Assembly: GCF_965363235.1 (NCBI RefSeq)
Contig: NC_134846.1
Location: 2,423,001-2,487,000, forward strand
Length of the DNA stretch: 64,000 nucleotides
Direction of reading: 5' to 3'
Origin: Mytilus galloprovincialis
Lineage: Eukaryota > Mollusca > Bivalvia > Mytilida > Mytilidae
Both the position numbers and the translations under genes were made by a program. The notes under the pieces are model-generated. The model searched no databases, had not been told where the DNA came from, and worked only from the letters and a program-made list of their open reading frames with translations. Positions 1 to 11,819 of this stretch are shown here, one piece after another; position 1 is the stretch's first letter, and each line of letters begins with the position of its first letter.

Positions 1-2895
1 TTGTGGAACATATTGACTTTATACATTTTGTTCCTCTTGTAATCAACTTTCGAATGAGGTATAAGATTTATCTATAATTAGGGGCGAAAGGGTCGCCGCA
101 GTCCATTCCATAATTCAAAATATCAGTTTCAGTATTCAAAATTGGCTATTTCTTAATTTTCACGCGTATTTCGGCATTTAGGTCTTCTTATATTCGTTGC
201 GGAACATATTGACTATATACATGTTATTCCTCTTGTAATCAGCTTTCGAATGAGGTATAAGGTTTGTCTATAATTAGGGGCTAAAGGCTCGCAGCAGTCC
301 ATTTCATTATTCAAAATATCCATTTCATTATTTAAAATTGGCTATTTCTTAATTTTCACGCGTATTTTGGCATTTAGGTCTTCTAATATTGGTTGCGGAA
401 CATATTGACTATATACATTTTGTTCCTCTTGTAATCAGCTTTCGAATGAAGTAGAAAGTTTATCTACAATTAGGGGCTAAAGAGTCGCCGCACTCCATTC
501 CAATATTCAAAATATCCATTTCATTATTCAAAATTGGCTATTTCTTAATTTTCACGTGTATTTGAGCATTTAGCTCTTCTAATTTTCGTTTCGGAACATA
601 TTGACTATAAACATTTTGTTCCTCTTGTAATCAGCTTTCGAATGAGGTATAAGGTTTATCTATAATAGGGGCTTAATGGTCGCTGCAGTCCATTCCATTA
701 TTCAAAATATCCATTTCTTTATTCAAAATTGGCTATTTCTTAATTTTCACGCGTATTTTGGCATTTAGGTCTTCTAATATTCGTTGCGGAACATATTGAT
801 TATAAGCATATTGTTCCTCTTGTAATCAGCTTTCGAATGAGGTATAAGGTTCATCTATGATAAGGGGCTTAAGGGTCGCCGCAGTCAATTCCATTATTCA
901 AAATATCCATTTCATTATTCAAAATTGGCTATTTCTTAATTTTCACGCGTATTTTGGCATTTAAGTCTTCTAATATTCGTTGCAGAACATATTGATTATA
1001 AGCATGTTGTTCCTCTTGTAATCAGCTTTCGAATGAGGTATAAGGTTTATCTATAATAAGGGGCTTAAGGGTCGCCGCAGTCCATTTCATTATTCAAAAT
1101 ATCCATTTCATTATTCAAAATTGACTTTTTCTTAATTTTCACGCGTATTTTGGCAATCAGGTCTTCTAATATTCGTTGTGGAACATATTGACTATATACA
1201 TTTTGTTCCTCTTGTAATCAACTTTCGAATGAGGTATAAGATTTATCTATAATTAGGGGCGAAAGGGTCGCCGCAGTCAATTCCATAATTCAAAATATCA
1301 GTTTCAGTATTCAAAATTGGTTATTTCTTAATTTTCACGCGTATTTCGGCATTTAGGTCTTCTTATATTCGTTGCGGAACATATTGACTATATACATGTT
1401 ATTCCTCTTGTAATCAGCTTTCGAATGAGGTATAAGGTTTGTCTATAATTAGGGGCTAAAGGCTCGCAGCAGTCCATTTCATTATTCAAAATATCCATTT
1501 CATTATTTAAAATTGGCTATTTCTTAATTTTCACGCGTATTTTGGCATTCAGGTCTTCTAATATTCGTTGCGGAACATATTGACTATATACATTTTGTTC
1601 CTCTTGTAATCAGCTTTCGAATGAAGTAGAAAGTGTATCTACAATTAGGGGCTAAAGAGTCGCCGCACTCCATTCCATTATTCAAAATATCCATTTCATT
1701 ATTCAAAATTGGCTATTTCTTAATTTTCACGTGTATTTGAGCATTTAGCTCTTCTAATTTTCGTTTCGGAACATATTGACTATAAACATTTTGTTCCTCT
1801 TGTAATCAGCTTTCGAATGAGGTATAAGGTTTATCTATAATAGGGGCTTAATGGTCGCCGCAGTCCATTCCATTATTCAAAATATCCATTTCTTTATTCA
1901 AAATTGGCTATTTCTTAATTTTCACGCGTATTTTGGCATTTAGGTCTTCTAATATTCGTTGCGGAACATATTGATTATAAGCATGTTGTTCCTCTTGTAA
2001 TCAGCTTTCGAATGAGGTATAAGGTTCATCTATGATAAGGGTCTTAAGGGTCGCCGCAGTCCATTCCAGTATACAAAATATCCATTTCATTATTCAAAAT
2101 TGGCTATTTCTTAATTTTCACGCGTATTTTGGCATTTAGGTCTTCTAATATTCGTTGCGGAACATATTGACTATATACATTTTGTTCCCCTTGTAATCAG
2201 CTTTCGAATGAGGTATAAGGTTTTTCTATAATAAGGGGCTTAAGGGTCGCCGCAGTCAATTCCATTATTCAAAATATCCATTTCATTATTCAAAATTGGC
2301 TATTTCTTAATTTTCACGCGTATTTTGGCATTTAAGTCTTCTAATATTCGTTGCGGAACATATTGATTATAAGCATGTTGTTCCTCTTGTAATCAGCTTT
2401 CGAATGAGGTATAAGGTTTATCTATAATAAGGGGCTTAAGGGTCGCCGCAGTCAATTCCATTATTCAAAATATCCATTTCATTATTCAAAATTGGCTATT
2501 TCTTAATTTTCACGCGTATTTTGGCATTTAGGTCTTCTAATATTCGTTGCGGAACATATTGACTATATACATTTTGTTCCTCTTGTAATCAGCTTTCGAA
2601 TGAAGTAGAAAGTTTATCTACAATTAGGGGCTAAAGAGTCGCCGCACTCCATTCCATTATTCAAAATATCCATTTCATTATTCAAAATTGGCTATTTCTT
2701 AATTTTCACGCGTATTTTGGCATTTAGGTCTTCTAATATTGGTTGCGGAACATATTGACTATATACATTTTGTTCCTCTCTTAATATTAATAACCTTTCG
2801 ATTGAGGTAGAATATATATCTGTAATTAGGGCTGAAGGGTCACAGCAGTCCATTCCATTATTCAAAATATCCATTTCATTATTCAAAATTGGCTA
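1..2895. repeat. 196-bp satellite array with higher-order structure
   Basis: About fifteen head-to-tail monomers of ~196 bp. The core motif GGAACATATTGA recurs at about 5, 201, 397, 593, 788, 984, 1180, 1376, 1572, 1768, 1963, 2158, 2354, 2550 and 2746. The array runs off the left edge of the window. Monomers 1-5 match monomers 7-11 better than they match their neighbours, giving a six-monomer higher-order period of ~1175 bp. Each monomer carries TTCATTATTCAAAAT two times. The last monomer (2746-2895) is clearly more diverged, as expected at an array edge. Short open frames inside it are repeat noise. Confidence 0.95.
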
Positions 2896-3212
2896 ACATG
2901 TTTAACCCCGTCACATTATTTATGTATGTGCCTGTTCCAAGTCAGGAGTCTGTAATTTATTGGTTGTCGTTTGTTTATGTGTTACATATTTGTTTTTCGT
3001 TCATTATTTTACATAAATAAGGCCGTTTGTTTTCTCGTTTGAATTTTTTTACAATGTCTTATCGGGGCCTTTAATAGCTGACTATGCGGTATGGGCTTTG
3101 CTCATTGTTGAAGGCTGTACGGTGAGCTATAGTTGTTAATGTCTGTGTCATTGTGGTCTTTCTGGATATTTGTCTCATTGGCAATCATACCACATCTTTT
3201 TTTATTTTTCCT
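2896..3212 (+). repeat. Interspersed repeat family A (full-looking copy)
   Basis: It starts at CATGTTTAACCCCG and ends at CAATCATACCACATC, directly against the satellite edge. Partial relatives occur at 23935-24015 and 42425-42565 (+), and at 20595-20700, 35050-35180, 58110-58260 and 58795-58965 (-). I recognise this as a very common mussel repeat. Its class (SINE, MITE or fragment of a larger element) cannot be decided here. Confidence 0.7.
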
Positions 3213-4340
3213 CATTTTTACGCATATTGTGGCATTTAGGTCCTCCGTAAACCGTCTTATGGTCATTTCGAATCAAATATAGCTATAGTGTCACAGTCAA
3301 TTTTTTTTATATTTTCTTCACTATTCACCGCTTCAATTTGAATAATGAAACATAAACCATTTCATTATTCATTATTCATTTTTCAATATTGAATAGTGAA
3401 TAGTGAACTATTTCATTATTCATTATTGAATAATGAATAATGAACTATGAATAATGGACGTACTTCAGCGCAGTAAAAATAAGAAGAGGTCATAAAGGAG
3501 AGGCGCACAGTTCGTTCCAATAGGAATGCTTTAATGTATTATGCTTAACATTTTACATTTTATATAATGATGTTTTATTATGATTTTACAAAAATAGTTA
3601 TTTAACTTTTGTTCATTTTCTTTGTAAATAAAACTTATTCTTTATTTCAGTTATTATGTATGATCCCTAACGTTTTTTCTAGTGAATATACATAATCCCT
3701 GAAAATTTAAGTGATAATATATTAGCCCTAAACTGTCCAGTGATTCTACATGATCACTGATTTTACAAATTCACTGTCACATATATACCTAATAACTCGA
3801 TAGAAAAGAACCAGTTTGATATAAGTTCAATAAAAATATCAATATCAACAAACCAGTAACCATTGAAGTTATTGAAACAACAACATCCTTGCCGTTGTGA
3901 ATAATTCATTGAACGAAATAATTGGTATAATTTATTGTGCAGGAACCTACCTGCCCTTCCGAAGCAACTGAATTCACACATTATTTTTGTTCATTAATTA
4001 GTTTTCCTGTGATGGTATGTTTATGGTTGGTCTTAAGGTTTTGTTTGATATGATTTTTCACCATGATATCATATCCTGACTTTCCTATTGTTCGTTTTAC
4101 AATTTTAAGGTAACGTATGATAGACTATGATCTATTCAGAGCCATTTGAAACCACGGTTATTGGTGGGCTTTGAGTTGATCAATATTTAGTTTTTTTTAT
4201 GTTGTGTTTTTATAAATTGATGTTTTCTTTTGATCGTTTTTTAAATTTTGCCATGTTATTGTAAGTTTGGTCTCGACTCTCTATTTGGAATATCCCTTTT
4301 ATATCTTTCGCCTCTATTTTTGTCATATTTTGCTTCCCAG
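3213..4340. other. Gene-free AT-rich spacer
   Basis: No exon is recognised. The stretch 3340-3460 is built of TTCATTATTC/GAATAATGAA iterations, including a perfect palindrome at 3412-3444, and shares its word with the neighbouring satellite. The rest is unremarkable AT-rich DNA. Confidence 0.6.
3412..3444. repeat. Perfect 33-bp AT-rich palindrome
   Basis: Two 16-base arms (TTCATTATTCATTATT and its complement) are separated by a single G. It is the centre of a longer run of the same word. Confidence 0.85.
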
Positions 4341-4345
4341 GTAAT

Positions 4346-4812
4346 CACTGTGTCTAAACCACACCGGCAAAATTTGATCGGACTCGATGGTATCTAACAT
4401 CCGGCACAATGACGGAACATCAATAGACAGAAGAAAGATAGGTTTCTCCTTATTTTCTTATTTTTTAATGATATCGAAGAATATATATACATATACAACT
4501 ATTTTCTATTGTGATATGCAATATTTTCTACAACCGTTCTATATTAACGAAGAAATAAGTTAAAAATGCATGTCAAAATGACGAATTGAGTGAACCTTGC
4601 CTCAAAATTGTTTAATTTCTCGTTAAATTGTTCACATTGTACGGAAAGAAAGATACGGGAAGATAGATACTGACACGGAGATTGAAAAACTAGTCATTAT
4701 GAGCATCTCAATACTTGTATTTCTGTGTATGGAACAAAGGAAATGGGTCATGTCAAATTAAAATACACCGGTTTCGTCATTGTTGTTGACTAACAATCAC
4801 CCGGTTTCGTCT
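4346..4812 (+). repeat. Left terminal inverted repeat of the 4346-7212 element
   Basis: The complement of 6728-7212 with few mismatches. The first 30 bases of both arms are identical. The inner edge is blurred by the CCGGTTTCGTC-like subrepeats. Confidence 0.9.
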
Positions 4813-5062
4813 ATATATATCACCCGGTTTTTTATATTTTTTTTAAAACCAACAATTTATGAAAAGCAACGTTAACACGGATCTGAACATTGTCTTACGA
4901 AAGAATTTAGATATATTTTTATTATAAAGTAAACTTGGCGTGTTTACATTTATTTACGTAGGTAATTATAGTACTACACATTTTCCTAATGAAAAACGTA
5001 TCCGTTATTTCACTGATCTTCAAACTAATTTTCAATGGAATATAATTACTCATTAGCAAACA

Positions 5063-5112
5063 CTGATATCTGAGACTACTATAACATGTGTTATAGTAGT
5101 CTCAGCTGATAT
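5063..5112. repeat. 36-bp perfect palindrome flanked by 7-bp direct repeats
   Basis: The palindrome at 5070-5105 has 17-base arms (CTGAGACTACTATAACA and its complement) around TG. It is flanked by CTGATAT at 5063-5069 and 5106-5112. This is the look of a minimal TIR-TIR insertion with a target duplication, nested inside the larger transposon. Confidence 0.75.
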
Positions 5113-5149
5113 CTAATTATTTTTTTAACATTAACATTATGATATTTAT

Positions 5150-5640
5150 TATATAGGTTTTGAGATATATCGCAATATGTGACCCCCCGTTTTTTTACAA
5201 AAAAAAACCATAAATAACGCTTAATAAACAAAATTTAAAACATCACCAAGAAGTGTGTTAAGTTTGATGCAATAACGATAAATCGTTTTGAGATATGACG
5301 CGACATGTTAAAAAAAAAAACACACTCCTGTTTTACTTACAAAGTTCTGTAACTCAATAAGATTTCATTTGATTTTCACTAAAAGGTTTATAGATCGTTT
5401 GACCATTTCAAGAAATAACTTTGTTAAGTTTCATGAAAACTAGATAAGCTGTTCTCAAGTTACGGTGCGACATGTTTACGCTGATCGCAAAGATAGACGG
5501 ACGGACGGACGGACGGACGGACGGACAGAATGACTGATAGATGGAGGAACGGACGGATGGAAGGGAGAACAGACAGACGGACGGATATATACAATAATAC
5601 GTCCTGTCAAAATTTTGACGGGCGTGTAAAAACGCAATGA
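5150..5640. repeat. Interspersed repeat with (GGAC)n core
   Basis: A block with two internal diverged copies of a GCGACATGTT-containing unit. A GGAC microsatellite follows (about 5494-5530), then a short hairpin CCTGTCAAAATTTTGACGGG near 5605. It lies inside the 4346-7212 transposon and resembles common molluscan repeats that end in a GGAC run. Confidence 0.6.
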
Positions 5641-6727
5641 AATGAAAAAAACCTCTTAAGCTATATGACTTTTATATATTTGTTTGAAAATAATAATTTC
5701 TATCTATTATTTTATTATTGAAAAAAAAATAATTAAAGAATTTCAAACAAAATTACACCGTTCTTGAATTTAAAAAAAATGTGTAACAGCTGAAAATTTC
5801 ATCAATTTCACGAACCGGATCGGATATAGCTTCACTGGCGTTTTTTTTCCAATAAAACAAATAAGACATATTATTCATATTTAAGTGTACGAACTGACAT
5901 GTCACAAATGCTTAAATGGTCGCAATTAAATTTATGGTGAAGGTCTGTGGCCGAAGGAAAAATAATATAAAAATGAGGTCAAGGGCAAGATCAATGGACA
6001 TATGACAAATAGGGGAAAAAATCGTTAGATCTGTGTTTCATACTTGTATATGTTACAGCCAAACCTTCTTATTTTTGACATATGCAGCTTTATACAAATA
6101 CATGTAGTTCAAAACGCTATGAATTCGAATCAATTAGTGTCGCTTGTTTAAAAATATCAATGAGAATGTTTATAATAAACATAATCAGACTCACATAATC
6201 CGATTTCGCGGGTGTCCCTGTTTTCTTATTTCTTACAATATTTTAATTCGGTATACACTTTATAATATAAGTGGCGAATCTAGAAGACGTATATATTGCA
6301 CCCCTCCCCCCGATAACACCTTTGATGCATGGTAGTTGTAATCCTTTTCTTTCTTTAAACATTCATTTTCCATGTCGATTATGCATGCATATATACATTT
6401 GTCTTATCATATTTTCCATAATTCATATAGAAAACGCATATTTGAGAGCTTTAACCTCAATTTGCGTTATAACCTTCATTTATATGTATTCTGCTGTTAA
6501 AAAATTTTGAATGCAAAATAAAATTAAAATTACTTGTGTTCTATAAGAGTAGGACTTCTAGTGTTTGCTTAGTTTGTATTTGAATCTGAGACTAATCATA
6601 TAAATAATAAGCCGTTGTCCTGTGAAAGAACTTGTTTTCCAACTACCCGGTCACAAAACTCCTTTTTAACACTGAAGTTAAACTATCAATTATAATGCAA
6701 TGCGATTATGATTTTTTTTATTTGACC

Positions 6728-7212
6728 AAACCGGGTTATGCATTGTGAAATCTAAGACCAAACCGGGTGGTACACATTGACGAAACCGGCCAGTTCCATT
6801 TTGACATGACCCATTTCTTTCGTTCCATACTCAGAAATACAAGTATTGAGATGTTCATAAAAACAAGTTTTGCAATCTCCGTGTCAGTATCTATCTTCTC
6901 GTACCATTCTTTCCGTACAATGTGAACAAGTTAACGAGAAATTAAACAATTTTGAGGCAAGGTTCACTCAATTCGTCATTTTGACATGCATTTTTACTTA
7001 TTTCTCCGTTAATATAGAAAGGTTGTAGGAAATATTGCATATCACAATAGAAAATAGTTGTATATGTATATATATTCTTCGATATCATAAAAAAAATTAA
7101 GAAAATAAGGAGAAACCTAGCTTTCTTCTGTCTATTAATGTTCCGTCATTGTGCCGGATGTTAGATACCATTGAGTCCGAACAAATTTTGCCGGTGTGGT
7201 TTAGACACAGTG
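6728..7212 (-). repeat. Right terminal inverted repeat of the 4346-7212 element
   Basis: Pairs with 4346-4812. It ends CACAGTG, directly followed by the target duplication GTAAT. Confidence 0.9.
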
Positions 7213-7217
7213 GTAAT

Positions 7218-7921
7218 AGATAATTGGAATTAATGATTTACCTGGCTAGATAATCAATATTTAACAAGTATCATCATGGTACAATGGATATTTGTGTTTT
7301 CAGGTTTTTTGTTAAATTCTGAATTAATTCCTTTCCCGGCAAGTTAATCGATTTATAGATAAAACAAATCATAGCGTATTGCTTCTTTCTGATATCTTTT
7401 GAATCTTTCTTTTCTGTTGCTCAGAACATTTTCATTACATGGAAAAAGAAAAGATGGAAAGATAACATGCAGTCATCAAACATAATACATCAACTTACTT
7501 AATTATCAACACGGTCCCCTGTACCCGGGGATCATAGATTCAACGGAATGTAAAATGGTTTTCATATTCTTTATTGATTAAATCTGCATCAACTGATTAT
7601 TCTCTAGAAACATTACACACTATTATCATTGCTCATATATGAGAACGTATGAATTACGGTGAAGGGATAATTGTTTACATCCGAAATACAAGTTACCTTA
7701 CTAGCCAGGGTTCACATTTTTAAGTTTTTAAGTTGTTTATGTTATGCCGACTTTTGTTTGTTTTGTTTTGGTTGTGTGTTTATTGTGCCATTATTTTCAT
7801 TCGTCTCTCTGTGGATAATTGGTTATTGTCTTCGTAACATCTTCTTACATTTTTCAAAGAAAAAAGTTATCGTTTACTATATTTAAAAAAAAAGAGAAAG
7901 CACAAGTTTCAAAGATTAAGT
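7218..7921. other. Gene-free spacer downstream of C4-like gene A
   Basis: No exon, repeat copy or structured element is recognised. Because gene A is transcribed leftwards, this is its 3' flank. Small open frames here have no family resemblance. Confidence 0.5.
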
Positions 7922-7927
7922 TTTATT
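7922..7927 (-). promoter_or_regulatory. Polyadenylation signal AATAAA abutting the stop of gene A
   Basis: On the minus strand the stop TGA (7930-7928) is directly followed by AATAAA, implying a 3' UTR of only tens of bases. Gene B shows the same arrangement. Confidence 0.65.
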
Positions 7928-9907
7928 TCACTTCGAGCAGACAACACAATATACTTGGACGTTGTCAACGTACGGTGGACATGGTAAAGATCCACAACGC
8001 ATTTTAGTAATATAAAGCATATGGTCGTTGTTGCTTCGTTCTCCTCCAGTAACAAATGTAGGATGTGAATCTACGCATATATACGGAGACGGGTTATGAG
8101 AATAAGCACTAGATACAATTACGCCACCATACTCTTTTTTCCATCCGGGGTAGCAGGTTTTTCTGCTTGGGAACATGACCGATGATGAAGTATTCGCACT
8201 GCGACACAGTGCACAAGTAACGTCCTCGTCAACGATTGATCCAAAATGGCTATCCTGGAATTCTGTTCCATACATATAACTATCACTTGAAGATGCAGTA
8301 TTATTGCTGAGTTCTGGGTCGGTTGGCAGGCAGAGCATATTTGATGCACCTCCTTTGTAACTACTGCTGTAGGAATGTTTCTCTCCTACAGCATAACCTG
8401 TGGAGATGTATAATAGTAATTATATGAAAAAATATACAAAGGTCGTTACTCTATCGGCAATACCTTAGTCGAAGTCCGGGCTAAACAGTACTATTAATTC
8501 TAATAAAATGGTCTTCTAACTCTTTATGTTCACACCCGTATTGAATACGAATAAATTAAATGAACGCTTATCGGGTTGTTCTAAACTCACTCCTGCGTCG
8601 TATGCTTTTGATGGATGAGCTAACCGAGGTGTAAATGACGTCATTGAACGATAAACTCTACCTGTGACATAAGAACATAAGTATTGTACGAGACAAGGCA
8701 TGAATGTGAAAATTTTCAAAACATGGAAACATAGAAACTATGATACAAATTTGTTGAGGGCTCACTTTTCTAAATTTTCATAATCGTTTAAATTTATCCT
8801 AGTAACCTTTGTTTTGTGTTCTGAATGGTGTGTCATTTGTTTTGCCTGATAAAAAAAACACCCAGGTAAACTCCACATTTCTACAATTATAGAGGCTTTT
8901 GAAGCAATGAAACACAAATTACCTGAATAAACAAGATCTGTATTTGTTCCTGAACAATCACCACGTCCCCATCGAATATATGTGGAGCCATGGACTACAA
9001 TTAAAGAATATGTCAAATTTAAAGATTTTCAAATTCTTCGAAAATTATTTAACCTAGAGAATATGCGGTCAAATTTCAAATTGGTTCAGAAAAGTTGTCA
9101 TAGATTTTACATCGATAGTTATGAAAGCTTCGCATTCGCCTCTTCAGGATTTGAGGATTATGTGTAATTTCATTGTTTAAACACCATAAATTGTATATCA
9201 TCTTTTTGTTCTTATAAGACAGTTTGAGAAAGCATCCTTTGTAAATCTATACATATTAATGTTTGTTTTCTAACTGTTTTTTTTTAAACTACCAGGCTGT
9301 CATAATTTAAAACCAAAAGACAAAAAGATGAACAGACAAATGACTCCTATCAGCTTAGATATAGATTAAAGATTGATCAACAATAACCCTTCCAGGAATC
9401 GGGAGTATTCCGCTTTATGATTTGCTGTTCTTACTCTGTCAGAGGCGTCCGTCATGTTTTTTTCATGGTATGCAAGCATCAATGACAATCAATGATGAGG
9501 AGACTACTGTTTTGCTTAGATAAGGGATAATTAGTTACAAAACATAAAAAGAAAGTCACACATAACATTTGAAGGAAGTAAGAAGCTCCCGAATAAAATG
9601 TGATGCAGATACTCAGTTTAGTTTTCGAAAGAATTACCTGTTACAACTTACTTTGAGATTTTGTCCTTTCAACTTCCAGTTCCTTTTGTAAACCACTAAT
9701 AACACCCTCTTGGTGACTGTACCTTGTCTCTAAATCAGTCAACGATCTAGTTACAGTTTGCAGGGTTGACTCTAAATGTGCTAATCGGTTACCAATCACG
9801 TCAGGGTCATTTAAAAGTAGTCGTTTGGAAGATTTTTTGTCGATATTATCGTTTCCATTTACGAATAATATCCCCAAAACCAGAATAAAGAACTTTAACA
9901 TATTCAA
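7928..9907 (-). CDS. Secreted short-chain collagen C4-like protein, copy A (3 exons)
   Basis: Three exons: 9907-9652, 8994-8923 and 8397-7928. All junctions are GT/AG, both introns are phase 1, and the product is 265 residues plus TGA. Residues 1-18 are a signal peptide (MNMLKFFILVLGILFVNG). Next come SKRLLLNDPD (27-36) and a coiled-coil-like stretch to about 85. The rest is the C4-like domain: YIRWGRGDC, DTDLVYSG-type block, KTCYPGW, YICVDSHP and a CGSLPCPPY...CVVCSK end. Ten cysteines lie in this domain, presumably disulphide-bonded. There is no Gly-X-Y collagen repeat; the name comes from a sponge protein with this C-terminal domain. Secretion and a coiled-coil oligomer are inferred; the molecular function is unknown. 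Copy B (41469-37417) has the same exon plan. The ATG follows an in-frame start at the only signal-peptide exon. Confidence 0.88.
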
Positions 9908-9954
9908 TAGATCATGTAGAGATGCGTTCGCTTTCAGACAATGTATGTAAAGTG

Positions 9955-9961
9955 AGATAAG
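9955..9961 (-). promoter_or_regulatory. GATA-type motif upstream of gene A
   Basis: CTTATCT on the coding strand, 48 bases upstream of the ATG. The same word sits 44 bases upstream of the copy B ATG, in the same orientation. GATA factors are active in invertebrate blood cells. A role here is inference, since such short words occur by chance. Confidence 0.3.
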
Positions 9962-9985
9962 ACAAAAGTTGAACTAAGAGGACAT

Positions 9986-9995
9986 ATTACGTAAT
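9986..9995. promoter_or_regulatory. PAR-bZIP/NFIL3/C-EBP-type palindrome ATTACGTAAT
   Basis: A perfect 10-bp ATTACGTAAT about 80 bases upstream of the gene A start codon. It matches the known binding consensus of PAR-bZIP/NFIL3 factors. It was not seen at the same place upstream of copy B. Confidence 0.3.
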
Positions 9996-10074
9996 CACGG
10001 GTCGAAAATCAGATTATGTCCTTACGATTATAGATAAACATGTCAAACAAATGCGTAAATAAACTCATTTTTGA

Positions 10075-10335
10075 GTCTGTCCCAAGTCAGGAGCCTCTGG
10101 CCTTTGTTAGTATTTTAACTTTTAGTTTCTTGTGTACAATTTGGAGTTTACTATGGCGTTCATTATCACTGAACTAGTATATATATTTGTTTAGGGGCCT
10201 GCTGAAGAACGCCTCCGGGTGCGGGAATTTGTCGCTGCATTGAAGACCTGTTGATGACCTTCTGATGTTGTCTGCTCTAAGGTCGGGTTGTTGTCTCTTT
10301 GACACTGTCCCCATTTCCATTCTCAATTTTATCAT
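10075..10335 (+). repeat. Interspersed repeat family B
   Basis: It begins near CCCAAGTCAGGAGCCTCTGG and ends CCCCATTTCCATTCTCAATT. Relatives: 41035-41140 and 41655-41870 (+), and 13165-13310, 39015-39095 and 47140-47480 (-). It lies upstream of gene A, and copies also flank or sit in gene B. Common in mussel DNA by recollection. Confidence 0.7.
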
Positions 10336-10495
10336 CATAGTTACCATACCAGGAATAAAGTTTTGTATCTGCGCCAGGTGCCCGATTCGTCTACTAAAGA
10401 CTCATCATTGACGCTCGAATCAAAAGAGTTAAAAAGGCCAAATAAAGTAGAAAGTTGAAAAGCATTAAGGACCAAATATTCCTAAATACAGTCAG
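10336..10495 (+). repeat. Repeat family F1, diverged single copy
   Basis: A diverged version of the F1 core (CTCATCATTGACGCTC-type word, then a GTTGAAAAGCATTAAGGACC-type word). See the main array at 28038-29590. Confidence 0.6.
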
Positions 10496-10754
10496 CATTT
10501 TGAATGACTTTCTTCCGGACCATTATGTACAAAATTGTTTGACAATAAAAATAAGTTCAGAAGCATATTTCGAAGATGGATTATCCATTTCAACTGTGAT
10601 AACCCTATAAATAAGAAGATGTTGCATGAGTACCATTGAGGCAACTCACAATCCAAATCACAATATATAAAAAGTTCGGCCTTCAACACGGAGACTTAAT
10701 TAGCTCACATCGAATTGCAAGATATGAAGGGCTACAAAATGACTAGTTTAATTA

Positions 10755-11590
10755 GTTATCAAAGATACCAGGATCATAATTTCATACGTCAGACGCACGT
10801 TTCGTCTACATAAGACTCATCAGTGACGCTCAAATCAAAATAATAATAAAGCCAAACCAGTACAAAGTTGAAGACCATTGAGGCCACAAAATTCCAAATA
10901 CGGCTAAGGTAATCTATTCATTGGATAAGAAAATACTGCGTTTTTTCGAAAAATTCAAAGTTTTGTAAACAGAAAATTTATAAAAATGACCACATCATTG
11001 ATGTTCATGTCAAAACCGTAGTGCTGACAACTTGACTGATGATTCCCTCGGGACGAAACGCCCACCATCAGTGGCATCGACCCAGTGGTGTAAATAGTAA
11101 TCAAAGGTACCAGGCTTATAATTTTATACGCCAGACGTGCGTTTCGTCTATCAGTGACGCTCAAATCAAAATTATTATAAAGCCAAACCAGTACAAAGTT
11201 GAAGACCATTGAGGACCCAAAATTCCAAATAGGTTGTGCGAAATACGGTTAAGGTAATCTATTCCTGGGATAAGAAAATTCTTAGTTTTATGAAAAATTC
11301 AAAGTTTTCTAAACAGGAAATTTATAAAAATGACCATATAATTGATATTCATGTTAACACCGAAGTTCTGACGACTTGGCTGGCGATTCCCTCGAGGAGG
11401 AAACGTCCACCAACAGTGGCATCGACCCATTGATGCAAATAGTAGTCAAAGGTACCAGGCTTATAATTTCATACGCTAGACGCGCGTTTCGTCTACATAA
11501 GACTCATCAGTGACGATCAAATCAAAACAGTTATAAAGCCAAACCAGTACAAAGTTGAAGAGCATTGAGGACCCAAAAACATTTCAAACA
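10755..11590 (+). repeat. Repeat family F1, ~345-bp tandem units
   Basis: Units start near 10755, 11097 and 11442 (periods 342 and 345). Each carries the GCGTTTCGTCTACATAAGAC and CATCAGTGACGCTCAAATC words, then the GACGAAACG/CCACCA hairpin region. The copies are visibly diverged, so this array is older than the one at 28 kb. Confidence 0.85.
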
Positions 11591-11819
11591 GGAAATTAAA
11601 CGGTGTTATCTATACACAAACGAAAATCCAGAAACAATTGGGAATCACACCAAAAAACGACAATCACTGAACAAAAGGTTCATACATATACGGCGGTTTT
11701 AAACGTTTGAACAGGCACCAGCCTTCATCCTAACCTGATCAAGTAGTGTAAACTTACACTATAACAATATAGTTTGAAATGGTTTTAATCATTATTTTTA
11801 AGTAAACATACACTGAACG

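Larger units (their letters stand above)
4341..7217. mobile_element. Non-autonomous DNA transposon with long TIRs (Transib/RAG-like type ends?)
   Basis: The element proper is 4346-7212 (2867 bp), flanked by the direct repeat GTAAT (4341-4345 and 7213-7217), read as a 5-bp target-site duplication. Both ends begin CACTGTGTCTAAACCACACC and stay nearly identical for ~470 bp. Near the inner ends of the TIRs a CCGGTTTCGTC-like word repeats about three times. No transposase frame is seen in the 1.9-kb interior, which contains other repeats, so the copy must have been moved in trans. CAC...GTG ends with a 5-bp duplication fit Transib/ProtoRAG best. CACTG ends also occur in CACTA/Chapaev-type elements, but those make 2-4 bp duplications. 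Confidence 0.85.

Noticed and set aside
2692-2886. 64-residue frame on - in the satellite
   Set aside because: The frame is a monomer of the satellite array; other monomers do not keep it open.
8119-8349. Second frame overlapping exon 3 of C4-like gene A
   Set aside because: Out-of-frame shadow of the true exon, which joins its neighbours in phase and matches copy B.
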